Source: Myxococcales bacterium
GTDB lineage: Bacteria > Myxococcota > Myxococcia > Myxococcales > Anaeromyxobacteraceae
Length of the DNA stretch: 8,591 bases
Direction of reading: 5' to 3'
NCBI GenBank assembly: GCA_021784995.1
Contig: JAJYHA010000453.1
Span: 1 to 8,591 of the forward strand
The translations under genes were made by a program, and so were the position numbers. The notes under the pieces were generated by a model. It did no database searches and was not told the origin of the DNA. It was given only the letters and a program-made list of their open reading frames with translations. Positions 5,354-8,591 of the stretch are shown here, piece by piece; the stretch's first letter is position 1; the number at the start of each line of letters is the position of its first letter.

Positions 5354-6587
5354 GGCCGCGCGCCCGCCGCGCGCCCACCACGATCGCGAGCAGGAGGGCG
5401 AGCCCGGCGAAGGTGACGGCCGCGTCGAAGGCCAGCGCGCCGCGCGCGCCCGCGCCGTGCCAGTCGGAGGCCTTGCCGTCGAGCCAGGTCACGTAGCTGA
5501 TGGCCTGGTTCGAGGTGGCGGTGAAGAGCGCGTACTTGGTGGCCACCCCGGCGCTGTGGCCCACAAGCTCGAGCACCATCCCGGCCCAGGCGGCGAAGGC
5601 GATCCCGTTCACGAAGCTGTAGGCCAGCGTGCCCCAGGCGTAGGTGACGGCCGTCATGGGGGCGGCCAGCATGGCGACGGCCACCAGCGCCGTCGCGCCG
5701 CCGGCCAGGCCGTAGGCGATGCGCCGGTTCATGCGGTCCGCCACCCGGCCGCCGGTCACCGCGCCGAGCGCCGAGGCGACGCCGCCCCCGAGCCCGTTGA
5801 CGGTCTCCACCAGCCGCTGGGGGGCGTGGTAGTCGGCGGCGATCCCGGAGAAGAGGTTGGTCATGGCACCGCAGCCGACCGGCGCCAGGCAGATGAGGAC
5901 GCCGGTGAAGCCGTCGCGGCTGCGGGCGGTCGCCCAGAGGTCGCGGAGCACCGCCGCGAAGCGCGCCGCGAGCGCCGCGCCCAGGCCGCGCGCGCCGGCG
6001 ACCACCTCCTCGAGGCGCGGCTCCTCCACCAGGAGCACGAAGCTCCCCGACGCCAGCACCACCCCGCCCAGCACCAGGCCCGCCGTGGCCGGCGTGGCCC
6101 GGGTGGCGAGGAAGAGCGCCAGCGCTCCCAGGATCCCGGTGCCGCCCACGTTCCCCGCCATGAGCCAGCCGCCGGCGCGCCCCTTGTCGCCGCCGCGGGT
6201 GGTGATGGCGGAGAGGGCGTTGACGGCGGCCGAGGAGGTGCTGGCGGTCACCTGCGCCGCCGTGACGAGGAGGGTGAAGAGGCCGAGGTGGGCGCCCGGA
6301 TCGCCGAGCAGGGCGAGGCTGGCCAGCAGCGCGGCCGTGGCGACCACCGCCAGGCCGTACCAGAGCTTGCGGTGGGGGCCGACGTCGAGCAGCGGCACCC
6401 AGAGGATCTTGAGGGCGTGCGGCTGGAAGGCGACGGCCGAGACCGCGCCGATGTCCACCAGCGAGACGCCCGAGGCGCGGAGCCAGAAGGGCGCCGCGAT
6501 CTGGAGATAGCCCACCGCGGCGCCGAAGGGCAGCATGAGCGGCGCGAAGACCCAGGGCGAGGTGGGCCGCGTCGAGGGCTCGGTCAC
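5322..6587 (-). CDS. MFS permease, AmpG-like (PAT family)
   Basis: A 421-aa inner-membrane protein with about twelve hydrophobic segments, near residues 14-36, 42-66, 76-95, 99-122, 140-161, 167-187, 227-249, 262-280, 289-310, 313-340, 346-366 and 385-405. The N-terminal part (LRASGVSLVDIGAVSAVAF, 36-54, then ALKILWVPLLD, 58-68) matches the AmpG/acetyl-CoA transporter-like branch of the major facilitator superfamily. AmpG proper imports GlcNAc-anhydroMurNAc peptides during cell-wall recycling. DKGRAGGWLMAGNVGG (134-149) lies between the fourth and fifth helices, and GGRVADRMNRR (279-289) resembles the MFS motif-A loop. The start is a GTG with no clear Shine-Dalgarno, but the following codons are fully G/C-ending, so it is accepted. 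The C-terminal tail is Arg/Ala-rich and encoded in the overlap with the PLP gene. No beta-lactamase or peptidoglycan gene is adjacent, so the substrate is unknown. Confidence 0.88.
   Translation of the reverse strand: MTEPSTRPTSPWVFAPLMLPFGAAVGYLQIAAPFWLRASGVSLVDIGAVSAVAFQPHALKILWVPLLDVGPHRKLWYGLAVVATAALLASLALLGDPGAHLGLFTLLVTAAQVTASTSSAAVNALSAITTRGGDKGRAGGWLMAGNVGGTGILGALALFLATRATPATAGLVLGGVVLASGSFVLLVEEPRLEEVVAGARGLGAALAARFAAVLRDLWATARSRDGFTGVLICLAPVGCGAMTNLFSGIAADYHAPQRLVETVNGLGGGVASALGAVTGGRVADRMNRRIAYGLAGGATALVAVAMLAAPMTAVTYAWGTLAYSFVNGIAFAAWAGMVLELVGHSAGVATKYALFTATSNQAISYVTWLDGKASDWHGAGARGALAFDAAVTFAGLALLLAIVVGARRARGPTAAPARSRR
5353..5376. terminator. Hairpin at the end of the PLP-enzyme gene
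   Basis: GGG at 5353-5355 and CGCGCG at 5357-5362 pair with CGCGCG at 5368-5373 and CCC at 5374-5376, giving nine pairs with one bulged C and a 5-nt loop. It starts at the last base of the PLP gene's TAG and lies inside the C-terminal codons of the MFS gene. There is no U-tract. Low-complexity CGCG runs make chance pairing common, hence the low score. Confidence 0.25.
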
Positions 6588-6600
6588 GGGCGGACTATAG

Positions 6601-6642
6601 CCGCGGCGGCCCCATCCCCGGCATCGGCGGCGCGCGCCGCGG
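6601..6642. repeat. Inverted repeats in the gap between M67 and MFS genes
   Basis: CCGCGGCG at 6601-6608 is the reverse complement of CGCCGCGG at 6635-6642, and GCGGCGCGCGCCGC at 6627-6640 is a perfect 14-bp palindrome. A further palindrome, CCCGCCGGCGGG, is at 6668-6679. The 100-bp gap lies after the M67 stop and before the MFS start on the same strand. It may hold the terminator of the upstream operon and the MFS promoter, but no U-tract or promoter hexamer is clear. Confidence 0.3.
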
Positions 6643-6687
6643 TCCAGCCCCGTCCACCGGAGCGGGCCCCGCCGGCGGGCTCGGCGC

Positions 6688-7200
6688 TCAGTCCAGGACG
6701 GAGCCGACGAAGGCGCCCTCCAGGTGGCGGTAGCGGCGCCGCTCGGCGACGCGGCCGCCGCGCAGGCCGAGGACGAGGTGCTCGGCGCCGGGCACCACCG
6801 GGCGGCCGTCGAGGAGGGCGCCGGCGCGGTCCACCTCCGAGAGGTGGGCCCCCGCCTCCACGTGCGAGTGCCAGACCGCGACCACCACGCCGCCCGCGGC
6901 CTCCAGCTCCCGGTAGAGCCGCAGCTGCGCCCGCGGCTCCATCACGTAGGCGTGGCGCGCGGTGCGAGGGAAGGCGACCGGGTCCTCCGCGTGCAGCCGG
7001 TCCGCCGCATTGGGCACCTGGACGACCGCCAGCACCCCGCTCCGCCGCACCACGAAGCCGCAGGCCTCGCGGCCGGGATCGGCCTCGCAGAGGCGGTCCA
7101 GCGCGGCCAGGATCTCCGGGCCGTAGCGGACGGGCCCGGCGGACGGCGCCGCCGCTCCCGGCGCGGCGCGCGGCGCTAGGGGTGGCCCGCCCGCTCCCAC
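6688..7200 (-). CDS. JAMM/MPN+ (M67 family) zinc metalloprotease
   Basis: A 170-aa predicted cytoplasmic metalloprotease of the JAB1/MPN+ (Mov34) fold. The JAMM motif is complete: E45 (REACGFV), H111 and H113 (HSH), S121 and D124, with the H-x-H-x7-S-x2-D spacing that binds zinc and activates water. MEPRAQLRLYRELE (87-100) is the helix usually found before the WHSH strand. Bacterial members such as Mec+ cut C-terminal extensions or conjugates from ubiquitin-like sulfur carriers. The nearest usable start is the GTG at 7200, which overlaps the 3' end of the E1-like gene by 25 bp and adds an Ala/Pro/Gly-rich stretch of about 23 residues before the fold (GPVRYGPEIL). No ATG/GTG/TTG lies between this and the core, and the much longer upstream open frame is antisense-free shadow over the E1 gene. 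Overlap and shared strand indicate translational coupling with the E1-like enzyme. Confidence 0.88.
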   Translation of the reverse strand: MGAGGPPLAPRAAPGAAAPSAGPVRYGPEILAALDRLCEADPGREACGFVVRRSGVLAVVQVPNAADRLHAEDPVAFPRTARHAYVMEPRAQLRLYRELEAAGGVVVAVWHSHVEAGAHLSEVDRAGALLDGRPVVPGAEHLVLGLRGGRVAERRRYRHLEGAFVGSVLD

Positions 7201-8321
7201 TCCAGGATCCCGCCCTCCAGGTTCCACACGCGCCGGTACCCCGCCGTGCAGAGCCGCTCCACGACCGCCGCGCTCCGGACGCCGCTCCGGCAGTAGATCA
7301 CCGTGTCGCGCTCCGGATCGAAGGCGCCTACGGGGTCGGCCAGCATGGAGAGCGGCAGCAGCCGTGCCCCCTCGATCCGGCCCGCGTCCCACTCGTGCCG
7401 CTCGCGGACGTCCACCAGGTCGAGCTCCCCCTCGCCGCGGCCGAGCCGCGCCCGCAGCTGGGCGACGGTGAGGACGGGCAGGGCCTCCGGAGCCGCCGCC
7501 GGCGCGCAGGACCACCCCGTGTCGGCGAGCGCGCGCCGGGCGCCCGCCCCGCAGGCGCGACAGCGCGGATCGCGCGCGAGGCGCACGCTCCGGAACTCCA
7601 TCCGCAGCGCGTCCACCAGGAGGAGCCGCCCGGCGAGCGGCTCGCCGAGGCCGGCCAGGAGCTTGATGGCCTCGGTCGCCTGCACCACGCCCAGGAGCCC
7701 GGGCAGGATCCCCAGCACGCCAGCCTCGGCGCAGGAGGCGACGAGGCCGGGCGGCGGCGGCTCGGGGTGGAGGCACCGGTAGCAGGGCGCGCCGGGCGTG
7801 CAGAAGACCGAGGCCTGCCCCTCGAAGCGCGAGATGGAGGCGTGGACGTCGGGCCGGCCCAGGAGCACGCAGGCGTCGTTCACGAGGTAGCGGGTCGGGA
7901 AGTTGTCGGCCCCGTCCACCACCAGGTCGTATCCCCGGACCAGCTCCAGGGCGTTGCCGGCCGTGAGCCGGGTGTCGTGCGCGACCACCTCCACGTGCGG
8001 GTTGAGGTCGCGCAGGCGGTCGCGCGCCGAGTCCACCTTGCGGCGTCCGACGTCGCGCGCTCCGTGGAGCACCTGGCGGTGCAGGTTGGTCGCGTCCACC
8101 GCGTCGGAGTCCACGATCCCGAGCAGGCCGACGCCGGCGGCGGCGAGGTAGAGCGCGGCGGGCGAGCCGAGCCCGCCGGCACCGACCAGGAGGACGCGCC
8201 CGGCCTTGAGCCGCCGCTGCCCCTCGAGGCCCAGCTCGGGGAGGAGCAGGTGGCGGCTGTAGCGGAGCCGCTCCTCGTCGCCCAGCCGGGGCAGCTCCGG
8301 TGAGGAGCGGGTCGGCGCCAT
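7176..8321 (-). CDS. moeZ: MoeB/ThiF-type adenylyltransferase with C-terminal rhodanese domain (MoeZ-like)
   Basis: A 381-aa E1-like enzyme that should adenylate the C-terminal glycine of a ubiquitin-like sulfur carrier (MoaD, ThiS or CysO type) and then transfer sulfur to it as a thiocarboxylate. The ATP-binding loop is VGAGGLGS (46-53). D71 and D73 (IVDSDAVDATNLHRQ, 69-83) and R82 fit the E1 nucleotide and Mg site. DGADNFPTRY (136-145) is the conserved E1 segment. C180/C183 and C254/C257 form the structural zinc site. C197 in ASCAEAGVLG matches the conserved E1 cysteine. The rhodanese domain spans about 283-379, with LVDVRERHEW (302-311) and the active-site loop CRSGVRS (C344-S350). All catalytic features are intact and length is typical of MoeZ/Uba4-like proteins (about 390 aa). 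The ATG at 8321 has only a weak Shine-Dalgarno. It heads a probable two-gene operon with the JAMM protease. MoeZ, MoeB and ThiF share this architecture, so the physiological carrier is undecided. Confidence 0.94.
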   Translation of the reverse strand: MAPTRSSPELPRLGDEERLRYSRHLLLPELGLEGQRRLKAGRVLLVGAGGLGSPAALYLAAAGVGLLGIVDSDAVDATNLHRQVLHGARDVGRRKVDSARDRLRDLNPHVEVVAHDTRLTAGNALELVRGYDLVVDGADNFPTRYLVNDACVLLGRPDVHASISRFEGQASVFCTPGAPCYRCLHPEPPPPGLVASCAEAGVLGILPGLLGVVQATEAIKLLAGLGEPLAGRLLLVDALRMEFRSVRLARDPRCRACGAGARRALADTGWSCAPAAAPEALPVLTVAQLRARLGRGEGELDLVDVRERHEWDAGRIEGARLLPLSMLADPVGAFDPERDTVIYCRSGVRSAAVVERLCTAGYRRVWNLEGGILEWERAGHP

Positions 8322-8366
8322 GGCGCTGTTCTATCCGGGGAGGGGCGCCGGCGCTCGGGGTGATGC

Positions 8367-8409
8367 TCCGGCCGCGCGCCCCGCGGAGCCCGGGGGACGC
8401 GCGGCCGGA
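8367..8409 (-). terminator. Long hairpin after the cytochrome gene
   Basis: TCCGGCCGCGCG at 8367-8378 and CGCGCGGCCGGA at 8398-8409 are perfect 12-bp reverse complements, with an inner CCCC/GGGG pairing (8379-8382 with 8393-8396) inside the 19-nt spacer. It starts about 13 nt after the stop of the leftward cytochrome gene and lies about 45 nt upstream of the E1-like ATG. The position fits a terminator separating the two transcripts; it lacks a U-tract and could instead be an operator. This is the strongest hairpin in the window. Confidence 0.5.
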
Positions 8410-8422
8410 CGAGGACCGCTGC

Positions 8423-8591
8423 CTACTTCAGCCCGCCCTTCACGTAGGCGGCGACCTGCTTGAGCTCGTCGTCCGAGAGCTTGCCCTTGAACGCCGGCAT
8501 CTTGTTCTTGCCGCCGGCGAGGGTCTTCTCGATGTCGGCCTGGCTGGCGGCGAGGGTGGTGAGGTCCTTCACGCCCAGCTTCTCGCCCATC
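8423..8591 (-). CDS. C-terminal part of a class I cytochrome c (partial)
   Basis: The last 55 codons of a gene whose start lies beyond the right edge. The visible protein reads KNKMPAFKGKLSDDELKQVA near its middle (residues 28-47 of the fragment), then AAYVKGGLK and TAG. This is the distal half of a small monohaem cytochrome c: the MPAF methionine would be the sixth haem ligand, and LSDDELKQVAAYVK is the C-terminal helix that packs on the haem. The CxxCH haem-attachment motif and signal peptide should lie just outside. The Met codon at 8588-8590 is unlikely to be the true start because the fragment alone could not bind haem. Mature cytochromes of this type are periplasmic electron carriers. 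The ending matches c553/c6-like proteins. Confidence 0.8.
   Translation of the reverse strand, partial: MGEKLGVKDLTTLAASQADIEKTLAGGKNKMPAFKGKLSDDELKQVAAYVKGGLK

Noticed and set aside
7201..7776. N-terminal extension of the JAMM open frame
   Set aside because: This part overlaps the E1-like coding sequence in another frame and is low-complexity. The conserved fold starts only after position 7140.
5457..8303. A 948-codon open frame on the plus strand
   Set aside because: It is antisense to the MFS, M67 and E1-like genes, its product is low-complexity Arg/Gly/Ala/Pro/His, and it has no recognisable domain. Long antisense frames are expected where codons nearly always end in G or C.

Overview
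This is an 8.6 kb chromosomal window of very GC-rich DNA; nearly every codon in the real genes ends in G or C. That composition, together with a MoeZ-type E1 enzyme, a small c-type cytochrome, an LIV-type binding protein and a multi-cluster Fe-S protein of a kind I associate with Deltaproteobacteria, suggests a myxobacterial or deltaproteobacterial host, with Anaeromyxobacter the best guess. The assignment is an inference from style and not from a marker gene. I see no insertion sequence, integrase, tRNA, rRNA, CRISPR array or phage gene.

Layout. (1) Positions 90-1367 (+) encode a winged-helix/multi-cysteine/2x[4Fe-4S] protein. (2) Positions 1404-2060 (-) encode a short relative of the C-terminal part of indolepyruvate:ferredoxin oxidoreductase alpha subunit (IorA), apparently without a working thiamine-diphosphate site. 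(3) Positions 2210-2680 (+) encode a two-CBS-domain protein. (4) Positions 2724-3947 (-) encode an exported LIV-type substrate-binding protein with no transporter partner in view. (5) Positions 4160-5353 (+) encode a Cys/Met-metabolism PLP enzyme. (6) Positions 5322-6587 (-) encode an AmpG-like MFS permease whose 3' end overlaps the PLP gene. (7) Positions 6688-7200 (-) and 7176-8321 (-) encode a JAMM (M67) metalloprotease and a MoeB/ThiF-rhodanese fusion, overlapping by 25 bp and probably one operon. (8) Positions 8423-8591 (-) hold the C-terminal end of a cytochrome c that runs off the right edge.

The first six genes alternate strand strictly (+ - + - + -), so each is probably its own transcription unit. 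All convergent junctions carry GC-rich hairpins, and two divergent promoter regions carry perfect inverted repeats. The only clear operon is moeZ-like plus M67. The E1/rhodanese enzyme should activate a ubiquitin-like sulfur carrier (MoaD/ThiS/CysO type) and the JAMM enzyme should trim or release such a carrier, but no carrier gene is in the window.

Most of this looks like ordinary chromosome. The points most worth a second look are the IorA-derived protein with a collapsed catalytic domain, the Fe-S protein with its CNCCGCCC cysteine cluster, the altered active-site loop of the PLP enzyme, and the E1-JAMM pair without a visible carrier.
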